From the NCBI GenBank assembly GCA_907163375.1, contig CAJQUW010015614.1:124001-188000 (forward strand): DNA of 64,000 nucleotides. The letters are read 5' to 3'. Made by a program: the position numbers and the translations under genes. This DNA is from Prostheceraeus crozeri (taxonomy: Eukaryota; Platyhelminthes; Polycladida; Euryleptidae). Below are positions 11,918 to 22,949 of this stretch, piece by piece; position 1 is the stretch's first letter, and every line of letters begins with the position of its first letter. The notes beneath the pieces were generated by a model. That model was not told the DNA's origin, made no database searches, and was given only the letters and a program-made list of their open reading frames with translations.

Positions 11918-12037
11918 TCAATTGCAAAGTTACTTGTCTAAACATGTAATGAGCAACGCCTGCGTGAAGCGCCTCAATCTCGGATGCGGTATTAAGCGAT
12001 TGCAGAGTGCAGTCCGCCCTCCACGTGCCTGCGTTAA

Positions 12038-12232
12038 AGCAGTGCCGTCCTAGCTAATTCACGCTCTCAACAGATGGTCCGATGGCCTTGTGGTTAGAGG
12101 GTATGCTTGCATGTCCTCTAGCTCCAACGTCGCTGGTTCAAGCCTACCCACGACTGATTAGGCCCAACAAGCCCAAACATGTCTCGTGGTGGCTACATCT
12201 GTTGAGATTTGATAAATAAATGTAAATGTATA
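12038..12232 (+). mobile_element. tRNA-derived SINE A, plus copy
   Basis: This is the mirror partner of the minus copy at 11697-11917: A-box region GATGGCCTTGTGGTTAGAGG, B-box GGTTCAAGCC, and an AT-rich tail TTGATAAATAAATGTAAATG. The two copies differ at scattered bases, so they are not a very recent duplication. The inverted match continues about 15 bp beyond the SINE heads. Confidence 0.65.
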
Positions 12233-12899
12233 CAGGCCTCCCTGAACAATTGAATTAAAACACAACAAGGTAAAAAAAATTAGACGGATCCAGGAAACGG
12301 AAGATAACAAAAGTTTAACAACTGCCATAGAGGAGAATCATGTAAATAATTATGCAGCTTTAAGTCAAGAGCGAATGAATATAGATTAATACTAATACAA
12401 TAGAGTAACCGACCACAGTACAGAGTAGGAAACGAAATACATATAAAGGCTAGATTTTAGATTTTAAACAAACCATAAATTTTATCGAAACTTTTAGCAC
12501 AACTTAATCACATTTAAAATTATGATAATTATAGGCCACTAAAAACGCCTACAAAAACATTGAATTCGAGCGTTGTCCCACTGGAAATTTTACCATGACA
12601 TCATTGCTAAACAGGTATTATCAAAAATTAATTGAATTTTGATTAATTGATTGCCAATTCTACTGTCAATAAACTATTTGTTTGGTAATTCAAATTCCAA
12701 TAAATTATTTGCTTATTAATTCCAATTAATTGATGGCATGATATCAATTTATTGCATCAATTTCACATCTCAATTAGCTGGTGCACTCGAGTCCCCCCTA
12801 CTATAAATTGTTCACTCATAAAGACATTTCCTTTTGATGTAGTTGACGGTTTTTGTCAACTAGATATATTTTCTGTTTAATGCATTTGTCTGCAATTAT
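12233..12899. other. AT-rich spacer
   Basis: Very AT-rich from 12600 to 12800, with many ATTAATTG/CAATTAAT words that form short imperfect palindromes. No gene is seen. Confidence 0.5.
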
Positions 12900-13408
12900 G
12901 CCAAAAAAGGACATCAGGATGCGGATTGGAATGGCTAAGAGCGTGTTCAGAAAACCGCAGTGTGTGTTGACAGGTGGAATGTGACAGGAGGTGAGAAAGA
13001 AGTTGGTCAAGACTCTGGTGTGGAGTGTATGGATCCGAAACGTGGACTATGCGGAAAGCGGATATCAGGAGACTGGAAGCATTTGAGATGTGGATCTGGA
13101 GACTTGTGAACTGAGACAAGTCCTGAGTCTTGTGAATTAAGTGCAAATCCTAATGGATACAATCAAGAGGAGGAAAAAGAGATGGATCGGACACATCTTA
13201 AAAAATGAGGGCCTGCTACGAACAGCCACGGAAGATCGGATGGAAGGAAAACGGTCAAGAGGAAGGCCGAGGCTTATGATGATGAAGAGAATGGTGAAGG
13301 ATCCGCAGAGATGAAGAGAAGAGCAGAAGATAGAAAGAAGTGGAGGAAACTGTCATGAGAGACCTGCCTAAGGGCAGATTACCTTTGATTGATTGATTGA
13401 TTGATTGA
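12900..13408 (+). pseudogene. 3' end of an RTE-like LINE (5'-truncated)
   Basis: Translated pieces in order are IRIGMAKSVFRK, KKLVKTLVWSVW, RLEAFEMWIWR-like text, MDTIKRRKKRWIGHIL and EGKRSRGRPR. This is the C-terminal tail of a LINE reverse transcriptase of the RTE/BovB kind, known by the WIGHILR...GRPR block. The frame shifts and stops several times. It ends in (GATT)n at 13388-13408, a typical RTE microsatellite tail. The RT core and endonuclease are absent, as expected of a 5'-truncated insertion. Confidence 0.75.
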
Positions 13409-15914
13409 CTGCCACTTTAATATAAACTTTATTATAAACTAACTGGATTCGGCCTTTAAAGCACGATGAGAACTCATCCTGCTATGTTCCTTAGGCAAAT
13501 TTGTCGCAAAAGTTCTTCATTGGTGATATTTATTTGTTTCACATTGCAAAAAAATTGAAGATTATGGATCGCAAAGTTCCTAATATTTTCAAATATAGAC
13601 CCATTTTATCTTAGTGGGTATTTAAATACCCAAGTACATAATCCGTTACACAGACAACAACCCACGTGATCGTGATGAGAATTATGCAACATGTGTTCTA
13701 TGTTCTCTGCATGTTCATGAAACGTATTATTTTATTCTTATTGTCGAAAATGATGACTTTATTTCTATTATTATGAATATAAATATGCGAATCTGTTCTT
13801 TTAAATTTTCATGAAATTCATCAAATGTTTATCCGATTGAATTTGAGCAAACTTGAACTATGCAAAATTAAGTCTTTTTGAAAATGTCGAAAATATGATA
13901 AAATTTCCATTACTTTAAAATTAGTTCACCTAATGTTATGGGACTTTGATTCGTAAGTGGCATGACCCTGTTCTAGTGCCGATAATATCTCACTGAATCA
14001 TCACTTTCTATGGATTATCATTCACAATTTTAAGCGTTCGGTATTACACGTTATAAAGCAATGTTTGTTCTCGCCCAAACTATGACTAATCGAGTAACAC
14101 GCTATATGGTCATATGCATGATGATTTGAAGGTTGAACCAAATGGATCACATGCTAATAGAACTACTGCATCAATAGGACGATGGGTCTGTAGGCCCTAA
14201 TCACACAAAGAAGTGATGGTCTTTATCATGAGGAGTCAATATTACTATTCAAAACTGCTGGCTTAATGTCCGCGTTTAATTCCGGCGAACAGTTGCTCAG
14301 TCCAGTAATATATTTACCGTGCGAGAATAGTTTTCGAGTGCCATTTTTTGAAAAATAATTGAAATTAAAACTTGAACAATCACCTTGTGTTTAATCTACA
14401 CCCTCCTTCCAGCACATTGTGGCCACCCCTTCTTTCAGCCAAATAACATGCTCCAGCGATGCTATGGTGGATAACCATGCCATAATTAAGCGATCTCAAA
14501 CTAGTCAATAATTGATTCGTGATGCAAACTTAAAACAGCTGTTCCGAAAAATGTTAGTTTTAAGAATTTTGAAAGGCTGTAGCTTTTGTTTCTATGCTAG
14601 CGATTGACATGCGATTACTGAAAAAGGAAGATCTCAACTTCCAAACGTATATTTATCTCAATTTTCACATAAAGTACCAAGATAGATGTTCCATGGACTC
14701 GAGTCATGTCAGTTTTGCTCTTCAAGGAGATTAAATTAAAACATTTCTGTAGAAAACTGTAAAAATGCGCAAAAATTTTATTTCATGAAGCCCTGGGTTT
14801 TGTTGCTCATCAGGGGATAACATGGTGCGGATTGGAGGCCAGCGTTTGTGACACGGACTAATAGACTGTGTAAAATGAATATTTCTCATTAACAAGCAAG
14901 TGACAAGCAAGTGAAAGTGACGTCAACATTACTTTAAGACAGGGTTGCCTTTTTGCCGGCTAAAACTAAAATTCCGAAAAATCAGTCTATTTCTTCACGA
15001 AATGATTGACAGCGAGTTGGGGTTTAAGTATTATGGTGCATGCGGGTTTGCAGTTTGCAACTCTTATCTTCCAAAACATGACATTCATTCTACGATGGAA
15101 CCACATGATGTGTTTTTATAACGAACGACAAACGATGTTGTCTTTCTTTACGATTGCTCTGCCCTTTTCTTGTGATTTAAGAACAAGTGTAGACTTCAGC
15201 ATCATTTTGACTCTTTGGTTCATGTAACACAGGTTGTTAGATACTCGCAGAATTATCATCAAATGAATGAAAAAATGAAAACAAATGTATGAAAAAACTG
15301 GTTTATACATAGAACTAAATTTAGCAAACCACTTTCTTCATGTGGACGAGCTTCAATAATCCCACTGTCATTCTTCTGTGTTGAGTGTTCAGCAAGAATG
15401 TAGAGTGCATTTTATTAGTAACTTAGGTTTCATCAGATCTAGATTCGAACCCAGGTCTCATGAACGCAGAGAAAACTCTCCATTAAAAAGTCTCTGGACC
15501 GGAAAATCTCACCTTCCAGATCAACCAATGTGCAACAGTCACTTAGAATGCATTTCCATTTTTTGGAAATATACTAAATGTACTAATGCTTGTGACTGTA
15601 GCAGAAAATCATGATTTGGAAGATATAATAATAATTAAATAACATAGCTCGCAGCAGCAATCTTGATAAAGTGAGGTATAATGTATGTCTGAGCAGCTTC
15701 AGTTATAATCTCAACAAAAGAACATGTCTAGTAAGCTGTAAAATTGATCTTGTTGATAGAATCTGAGAGCGACAAACAATTTTGACATTATTGTGATATA
15801 CAAGTTTGTTTAAAATTCTTGAAATTTCCATATTTTGAGCTCAAATCAAAATTTTACTTTCGGTTTTAAATTCATTTAACATAACCTTATCCTCTAAATA
15901 TATGAGGGTAAATT
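13409..15914. other. 2.5 kb without a supportable gene
   Basis: AT-rich sequence with short frames only. No tandem array, TIR element or RNA gene was recognised. Confidence 0.5.
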
Positions 15915-16165
15915 ACCATGACATGAAAAATGTTGAGGGGCAAAATTTTTAATCTAGTCCTTCTCGGAGTGCAGGATAAATTTCATAGTAATATTCGTGT
16001 AATCACAATGGGTATGGGACATTTGCCACAGACTTAGAAGACAATCTTTTCTATGAGATCAGCAGGGAGGTAGAAATTAATCGTAGAAATCCGACGCCAG
16101 ATTTCTACATTTTCCTGCCCTTCTAGCTTCATGGAATGCCTGTTTTGGATCTTTTATATAAAGCC
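15915..16165 (+). repeat. Repeat X, diverged copy 3
   Basis: It shares order and phrases (GATTTCTACATTTTCCTGCC, TTCATAG, CACAGACTTAGAAGACAA) with the X copies at 54697-55975 and 56765-57090, but is much more diverged. The ends are not defined. Confidence 0.5.
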
Positions 16166-16499
16166 AAGTGATTTCCTTCCAACATGGACGTCTGTTGCAT
16201 CTTACAATGAATGAAGTTCGTATAGCAACAAAATGCGTGCACACTTAGAAGAATAATGCACAACAGCTTTATAACAATATTTTTTCTAATAACTCATATT
16301 CTTACACCTATACTTGGAACATATTCTTCATTGAAATGCAATATTGATAGGTTTGAATTGTGAAAATACAGGCCTAAATATTTATCGAATGATGAAAAAG
16401 TAAAGTGAACTTATTGCGACTAACGTTCATCAATAAAGTAAGGAGTGTCGAAGATCCCTTTTATTGTATGTACCCGAAAAACTTAAGTAGTAATGCTGG

Positions 16500-16625
16500 A
16501 AAAATAGTTTTAGCCAGTTTTTGCCAGTTTTAGCCGAAAAATGGTGACAAAAGCTGGTGGTTTTTACCAGGTTTTTACCGGTTTTTACCAGGTGGTAAAA
16601 ACCAGGGTGGTTTTTACCGATCAAC
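16500..16625. repeat. Low-complexity GCCAGTTTT / GGTTTTTACC repeat
   Basis: Short repeats of AGCCAGTTTTTGCC and of GGTTTTTACCGG occur in both orientations, so the block is internally self-complementary. It has no coding meaning. Confidence 0.6.
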
Positions 16626-16797
16626 CCTGCTTTAAGATGATAATGGCCAACATGATTACACGATACTGGTCTGATAACACCATAAATTAAGATATGCATG
16701 TACAAAGTCAGATGACAGCTACATAAAATTAAACAAATAAATAAATGAAGGGGGAAAATAAAGACAAAATGAGAATAAAAGGAAGTAAAACTGAAAT

Positions 16798-17070
16798 ACA
16801 CTGTAAACTGTAGACTCCGAAAGCTGGTTGATTTTGAATACAAAACCGATGTACAATAGGAGAATAACAAAATGTACAAAAGCACTATAGTTCTTGTTCA
16901 TACACTACGAAAGCGATTGAGTTCCTTATTGGATGATAAAGATGTCTAAAGGAAAGCCAATCGCTTTCGTGGTGTATGAGCACCAACAATAGTGCTTTCG
17001 CACATTTTGTTATTCTCGTTTTGTACATCGGTTTCGTAAGTAGCTTTGGTATCGTACAGTTTACACTGTA
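16798..17070. repeat. Foldback element, 270 bp
   Basis: Arms of about 120 bp (16798-16921 and 16957-17070) are inverted copies. Both contain GAATAACAAAATGT and CACGAAAGCGATTG-like text, around a loop of about 35 bp. The apparent proteins on each strand are mirror images of the hairpin and are not real genes. Confidence 0.85.
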
Positions 17071-17286
17071 GAATAGACAAAGATAGCAACAGCAAAAAAC
17101 AGAATTTAGCAAAAATGTAAAATGAAAAAAATAAGATCATTTTACAAAACATACCACTGAAGAAAATGATTTTTTACAAGTTCATTTTGAAAACAAATAT
17201 CTGGTTAAAAGCGTAGGATACAAATGGCTTCAAGAGCATGCAAACGGGAGCTGTTAATGCAAATATACAGTTCAGTGGAACAACTC

Positions 17287-17405
17287 TAGGGTCACTATCA
17301 CACACCTGCAAATGTCGTGTTATGGTAGGGTCACTATCACACACCTGCAAATGTCGTGTTATGGTAGGGTCACTATCACACACCTGCAAATGTCGTGTTA
17401 TGGCT
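17287..17405. repeat. Tandem repeat, three 39 bp units
   Basis: Three identical or nearly identical units start TAGGGTCACTATCACACACC. The frame GHLQVCDSDPTITR repeats because 39 is a multiple of three. This is a young minisatellite, not a gene. Confidence 0.9.
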
Positions 17406-18039
17406 ACAGACCTCTAGTGTGAGTCCCGCATTTAGGAGATTTTCAGACAATACGATTTCAGCTTCGCACACCTTACATATTGTCTACGGTTTGTGATGCA
17501 ATTGAATATGGATACATATTACATTCATGATCTCTGGGTTACCGAGTGACTGCTGTCCAAGCACGTGTAGACATGAAAATTCATTTCATTGCTTAAATCA
17601 GCGTGTAATGTTGAAAAAGGAGGCTCACAGTGTGAGATTTTGTCCTGTCAAAAACGTGGAACATTGAAACGGTAAATTAGGACGTTTACGGTTCCTCCAG
17701 CTGAGCGGATGAAAAGATCCAGGCGGGGGACACAAGAAATGGAGCATGACGAGCGTCGATAGCTTGACATATTAATGAAGTGATCAGTTCTTAGACTGTT
17801 TGTGGAAGTGATGATGCCATTGTTTGGCCTTAATTAGCGAGAAATAGCAACCTTTTATAATACTTAACAACTAAGCTGGGGTGATAATTTGAGACAGCAA
17901 TTAGCCTGGTAAACGAATTTCTCGAGTATCTGTAACTTTTGACCCCATTTTGCTCGACGTGTTCCAGACATTTTTCTGATTTGCTCCAGGACTATAATAA
18001 CTACGACTGTTGTTGTTCGTGACATTTATCAAAAATTTC

Positions 18040-19082
18040 AGCATACAGTAAAAATTGCTTTATCAAAAGATTCAGATTTTTACGTAGATGACGTTCCTGT
18101 GGTCGAAAACATGCTTGGTCATTTTTTAAGAATTTAAATTTTTGCAAATTATTCCTGTGTTTATATACTAGCGACTTGTTGCATCTGTATAAGTAGTATG
18201 AAACTTATTAACATCAAAAGGAATGAATATTAACTAACAGGAATCTTAATTAAGCGGAAATTTATGGTGATTATCAAGGAAAACTCATGAACCGCATTAC
18301 GATGCAAGTGTTCATGGAAAAGGTGAGATCTTATTGTGCTTCTTGGCTGAAATTTCAAGCTTTTGATTCAGTTTTCATCGGCATGATTTTCACTAGATTA
18401 GTGTTATGAGCTATCATTCAGTGACAGAGGATGAAGTAAAGTGCACAAACAGACACTTTTCGTTGGTATATATCAATAATTTTCCTGAAATTTCTATGTT
18501 AAAATTTGCAGTTACACCAACGAAAAGTGTCTGTTTGCACACATTACTTCATCATTCGAAAGATCATGATCTGTGGATGATTTCTATAGTAACCATTTCA
18601 ATAAAATACCAATTGTTATATTCTTTACGAGCAAAAATTCTTTATGAGCGAAAAATGGAGTCAACACCTTAGATGTCACAATTTTTTTTTGAAATACATA
18701 GGATTTTGTATTCCTCTCTTTTTCTGAACAGCAAATCATCTGATCCTGGCAGACGCGAAGTTTTGTAATAGGTTAGAGGTGAACTATACCCTGTGAAAGT
18801 TTTATGTACTACCTCCTTTCCAGCACAAGTTCGCGATAGCTCCCGGTCTATTCTCGAAAGTTGCCATGACACTGAAGATTTGCAAAATGCCATTCTTTCT
18901 TCTGCTTTGCTATAAAGATCAGTCAAATCCGTGTAAGTTTCTCCACAGGTGTGAAAACTTGCGTATCTCACATGTGGTGCTGCGTCTCAACTTAAGTTCA
19001 TTTAATAAAATCGAAACTGTATACACATTTGGGGATGTAATTAATACTGATTTGCTACTCTACCTACTACACTCGCTCTATG
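18040..19082 (+). repeat. Foldback family A, diverged copy
   Basis: Matches the right arm of the 36572-38366 foldback in two blocks (about 18040-18400 and 18840-19082). Between them is foreign sequence that includes the hairpin at 18431-18555. It ends CTACTCTACCTACTACAC..CTCTATGG, the family end. The start is truncated. Confidence 0.65.
18431..18555. repeat. Short foldback, 38 bp arms
   Basis: Arms reading GATGAAGTAAAGTGCACAAA..CAACG and its complement (TTTGCACACATTACTTCATC end) enclose a loop of about 47 bp. It lies inside the family A copy and looks like a small MITE-like insertion, though no target duplication is clear. Confidence 0.75.
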
Positions 19083-19495
19083 GTTTCTACCTATGTCTAA
19101 TAACCAATCCAAATTCCATCAAATTTTGCCCACAGGAACATCAGAAATGTGACCCTAAGAAATCCTTCTTTTTGATTGTCAATTCTTCACAAAATGAGGC
19201 ATCTTATTCAATTCAAATTTCTTCTAGACCTTTGTCAAAACACATATGAAGCTGTGATGAACATATTCATTCATCTATGAAGGCATGCATGTAATTATTA
19301 TGTGAATAATTGCAATGACCTTTAAGCACTACTCAAAATAGCTTGAAAAGTGATACTATCTGTTTTGTGCTACAAATAGTGGATTCCAAGTATAAAATGG
19401 ATTGGTGATCCTGCCTCACATATTGCTTGGTGTACCTCCTTATGTAGATATTTTGCAGTTGCTGTAATTTTCTGTACGATGCATGACTTGTGTAT

Positions 19496-19932
19496 CACTG
19501 TACACCGTTGACTGACAATTGAGAGACATTTATCCTACAAAATCTATTTTGTCGGTCATTGTTAGTTCTTGTAGGATGATTGCCACTGAACACCTACAAT
19601 ATCTGACAAAAAGCGAGAAAATGAATAGCAATGATTTATAGCTTAAATTTTATGAAAAATGTAGGTAGCAAATTAAATTATGTCAAAATAAATCATGGTT
19701 TTGCCACACAATAAAACAGATTGCTCAAAAGTCAAGCAATCACTAATCGAAAAAATTAATCAATATTCAACAGTTTTTATTTAGTCAATTTGCATACAAA
19801 GCATCTGTTTCGATGTCGGTGGAGAACCTACAAATTCGACGGATATCGCAGGATATTGGAGATGACAATTGTCGGTTGATTTTGTCAGTAATTTTGTAGG
19901 ATAATTGTCGGTCTACGGTTTACAATGTAGTG
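19496..19932. mobile_element. TIR element (MITE), 437 bp
   Basis: The ends are CACTGTACACCG... and its inverted partner ...CGGTTTACAATGTAGTG. Imperfect inverted arms of about 65-90 bp share ATCCTACAAAAT and GACAATTG. The CACT termini resemble CACTA-like or Chapaev-like elements, but an AT flank on both sides is the only possible target duplication. No protein is encoded. Confidence 0.65.
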
Positions 19933-20326
19933 ATTGACTATTCACAATTTACGTTTAACTTCAAAAGCTGATTCAGCGCTGTTTAACTCTCCCAATCACA
20001 GAATCCGATTTTTGGCTCTTTGTTTCAGTTGGTGAGACTAGAATGGACAACAGCTGTTTGTTGATGCTAATTGTATAATATAGTTTTAATAACACCATTT
20101 GTTTTTACAGGATAATTGTTTTCTAAAAAGATTTTTACAGAGATGTTTTTGTTTGCACGTTTTTTGCCTTCATTCGTATCGGACATTTCCCTAATTAGGA
20201 AATTCCAACCCATTCCACATTTTCTATAGTAGGCATCGGTAGAAAGATCAGCGGTCGCATATGAGCTGATCTTTCACTCTAAAACCGTGCATAACACTTT
20301 CGATATTCAAAAGTAAAGTTACACGT

Positions 20327-20397
20327 GGTTTGGTAGTGTAGTGGTTATCACGTCTGTCACACACAGAAGGTCCCCGGTTCGAACCCGAGCCAGACCA
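20327..20397 (+). tRNA. tRNA-Val(CAC)-like gene, possibly decayed
   Basis: The acceptor strands GGTTTGG and CCAGACC pair completely with one G-U. The D-arm text TAGTGTAGTGGTTATCAC is that of eukaryotic tRNA-Val, the B-box GGTTCGAACCC is perfect, and TTTT at 20402-20405 is a Pol III terminator. The anticodon arm reads TCTGTCACACACAGA, two bases shorter than the normal 17. A CAC anticodon is possible only with a shortened or lopsided stem, and the T-stem has one C-A mismatch. It may be an atypical tRNA, a pseudogene, or a SINE head that stands alone. Transcription is plausible; decoding is doubtful. Confidence 0.55.
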
Positions 20398-20571
20398 TTC
20401 ATTTTGCTAACATGCTTTTGATGAAAACTTAACAATCTTAATAACTTGCTCTGTTTGCTTGAATGAAGCCTTCATCAAGTGTTCTCTTTACTGAAATATT
20501 ACTTGCTGATGAAAAGATGCAGGCTTCTTTTCATTTTACTGATGTAAATTAACGAGTTATTACTGTATCGT

Positions 20572-20572
<1 letters not shown>

Positions 20573-20606
<34 letters not shown>

Positions 20607-20616
20607 GGGAGAGAGA

Positions 20617-20670
<54 letters not shown>

Positions 20671-20830
20671 GGGAGAGAGAGAGAGAGAGTGAGGGAGAGA
20701 GAGAGAGAGTGAGGGAGAGAGAGAGAGAGTGAGGGAGAGAGAGTGAGGGAGAGAGAGAGAGTGAGGGAGAGAGAGAGAGTGAGGGAGAGAGAGAGAGTGA
20801 GGGAGAGAGAGAGAGAGAGAGTGAGGGAGA

Positions 20831-20868
<38 letters not shown>

Positions 20869-20916
20869 GAGAGAGAGAGGGAGGGCGAGAGAGAGAGAGA
20901 GGGAGAGAGAGAGAGA

Positions 20917-20960
<44 letters not shown>

Positions 20961-21219
20961 GGGAGAGAGAGAGTGAGGGAGAGAGAGAGAGAGAGTGAGG
21001 GAGAGAGAGAGAGAGAGTGAGGGAGAGAGAGAGAGAGTGAGGGAGAGAGAGAGAGAGAGTGAGGGAGAGAGAGAGAGAGTGAGGGAGAGAGAGAGAGAGA
21101 GTGAGGGAGAGAGAGAGAGTGAGGGAGAGAGAGAGAGAGAGTGAGGGAGAGAGAGAGTGAGGGAGACAGAGAGAGTGAGGGAGAGAGAGAGAGTGAGGGA
21201 GAGAGAGAGAGAGAGAGAA
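20573..21219. repeat. (GA)n tract with GTGAGGGA interruptions, 647 bp
   Basis: A single long polypurine run is built from GA dinucleotides with regular GAGTGAGGGA phrases every 15-25 bases. The long Ser-Leu-rich open frames on the minus strand are a by-product. Homopurine-homopyrimidine DNA with mirror symmetry can form triplex H-DNA. It is probably length-variable between individuals. Confidence 0.97.
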
Positions 21220-21939
21220 GACTCGTTGAAAATCAATCATTTACATATCATCGAATACATATCCACAGAAGTAAGATCGGCAAGTCAGTCATAAAGTCGT
21301 CACATACATAATTATGTCTTCAGTAATTTACACATTAAAACTCGATTGTGTGCAATGGTGCAGAACGGAATGAAAGATGACTGTCGAGCGTACGTACGGC
21401 AGAGAGGTGCAAGTAGCATTTCACTATGACGCGATCGCTGCAGTTTTGGTGGTAGAAGTGTGTGTAACTGATTTCTTGGATCCTGCATTTCGTGAAAAAC
21501 CTTTAACCTTAACCTTATAGTTTATAAATAGATAGAAATGCACTCCCCCTTTAGTCTAGCGAAAGTTAAAAGCAATATTCACAAAAAGTTTAGTCTCAGA
21601 CGGCTCGGACTCCGACCCTTTATCAAGGAGCAGCTTCTCGTTGCAGGAATGGCTACATCACGTGCACTGCTCGTCATCAGCGATTAACAGATTACAAAAC
21701 TGAAATACATGGTGTAAATAAAACAATTCCACTGTCTCAAGGCGCTTGGTTATCTATAAACTAATGCTTCATCGGAAACAAAGGTCTCATGTTCACTGCA
21801 TTATTCAGAAGAAATTGTCCAACCCCTGCATGGTGAACTATTGAGCATTAGATGCAAATGGACAAAGATCATTGGTCATTTTAGCTCTTTTTTTACCGTC
21901 TGCAGTTTGAAGGGTTAAAATCCTAGTAATTTCTCGTCA
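21220..21939. other. No gene; possible retroelement end
   Basis: Near 21590-21640 the minus strand reads CCTTGATAAAGGGTCGGAGT then CCGAGCCGTCTGAGAC, a phrase shaped like a Penelope-type terminus, but nothing more of an element is visible. The rest would be intron of the minus-strand gene that starts at 22107, if that gene is real. Confidence 0.3.
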
Positions 21940-21945
21940 ACTTAC

Positions 21946-22107
21946 ATTACTATCCACCAGCGGGGAGGAGAAATTCGCGTTCAGATCTTCCACACGGCTG
22001 CGCCCTGGGCCTGTACTAGTCCCTTGGACAACGGAAACACGGCTAGAGAGGAGTAACTGAGGCTCGGCGGTGCTGATTTTCGGAAACCGCACATGAAATG
22101 GCTGCAT
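21946..22107 (-). CDS. First coding exon of an unidentified host gene
   Basis: The ATG (minus, 22105-22107) sits in a near-perfect Kozak context, GCGGCCGCCATGC. It opens exactly 54 codons that begin MQPFHVRFPKISTAEPQLLL and end SSPLVDSN, followed directly by GTAAGT, a consensus splice donor (21945 downward), so the intron is phase 0. The peptide is Ser/Arg-containing with no signal peptide or known motif, typical of a variable N terminus. The surrounding CpG-dense block is the expected promoter. The next exon would lie at lower coordinates but was not found. The gene is not recognised. Confidence 0.5.
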
Positions 22108-22340
22108 GGCGGCCGCGATACACGATCCCCGGCGTTGACGGAGGGAGAAATGACGGTCTGCGAGGTTGTCAGAGCGACAGGCGTCGTTTTGTTGATAGTG
22201 AGATAGAATGAGATTGACGACGCGGCGCTGCATTATAGATGAGTTTTAAGCTGGACACTAATTCTGATCGTACAAGGCGCGACGGAGAAGAGGAGGGGCG
22301 GATAGAGGTCAAGATGGCGATGAGAACATCTTTCCTCCCA
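21950..22340. promoter_or_regulatory. CpG-rich promoter block with a YY1-like motif
   Basis: CG dinucleotides are visibly dense here (GCGGCCGCG, CGACGCGGCGC, GGCGCGACGG) compared with the AT-rich surroundings. The block covers the Kozak ATG at 22107 and the sequence upstream of it on the minus strand. AAGATGGCG at 22311-22319 is the core of a YY1-type site often found at CpG promoters. A short plus-strand frame also starts nearby (22239), so a bidirectional promoter is possible. Confidence 0.5.
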
Positions 22341-22415
22341 TTCATCCTGTTACCAATGTTCAGCAGCGAAAGTACAGCATGGAACAAGTCATTGCATGAA
22401 GAGAGAGTGATCAGA

Positions 22416-22940
22416 TATCTTCTGTGGTGACGATGATTTATTCCTCATGCACTCTCAGTACCACAGACATCTAAGAGTATCTTCTATGATGAATTGAACA
22501 GTCGTGATCTATTCATGATACTTTCCCGGTACCACAGACATCTCAGAATATCTTCTATGATGAATTGAACAGTCGTGATCTATTCATGATACTTCCCGGT
22601 ACCACAGACATCTAAGAATATCTTCTATGGTGAATTGAACAGTCGTGATCTATTCATGATACTTCCCGGTACCACAGACATCTAAGAATATCTTCTATGG
22701 TGAATTGAGCAATCATGATCTATTCATGATACTTTCTCGGTACCACAGACATCTAAGGCCTCAGCCACACTGAAAGCAAAGCAAACACGAGCATCCCGAG
22801 CAAACGCGAGCGAACGTATCTCCGCAAGCTATCAAACTCTCTGGTTTACTTTGCTCGCAGTGTGGCTGAGGCCTAAGAGTATCTTCTATGATGAACAGTC
22901 GTGATCTATTCATGATACTTTCAAGGTATTATAGAAATCT
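22416..22940. repeat. Tandem array, 70-71 bp units
   Basis: About six units begin TATCTTCTATGATGAATTGA and include GTCGTGATCTATTCATGATA and GGTACCACAGACATCTAAGA. The first and last units are diverged, the middle three nearly identical. The fifth is interrupted by a 117 bp Harbinger-like MITE at 22757-22873. The array lies just upstream of the CpG-rich promoter block. Confidence 0.92.
22757..22873. mobile_element. PIF/Harbinger-type MITE, 117 bp
   Basis: The perfect termini GGCCTCAGCCACACTG and CAGTGTGGCTGAGGCC are flanked by TAA on both sides (22754-22756 and 22874-22876), the 3 bp target duplication typical of PIF/Harbinger. The neighbouring tandem units give the uninterrupted sequence (ACATCTAAGA) directly. 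No coding capacity. Confidence 0.8.
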
Positions 22941-22949
22941 TGGACAATT

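Noticed and set aside
12038-12232. Functional tRNA gene
   Set aside because: A- and B-box text is present but the cloverleaf does not close; it continues into a SINE body and tail.
16430-17152. Hydrophobic minus-strand frames of 60-151 codons
   Set aside because: They come from AT-rich and foldback sequence; the Phe/Ser/Leu/Tyr-rich text is what such composition gives by chance, and no motif is present.
18866-19249. 127-codon plus-strand frame
   Set aside because: It lies across the end of a foldback family A copy and its flank; no motif.
20499-21240. Two long minus-strand frames rich in Ser-Leu
   Set aside because: They are translations of the GA microsatellite; a pure dinucleotide tract has no stops in these frames. 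No start context or flanking exon structure.
22416-22940. Possible CRISPR array
   Set aside because: Units are contiguous 70 bp tandem repeats without unique spacers, and the DNA is eukaryotic. The same applies to 17287-17405 and 35040-35640.
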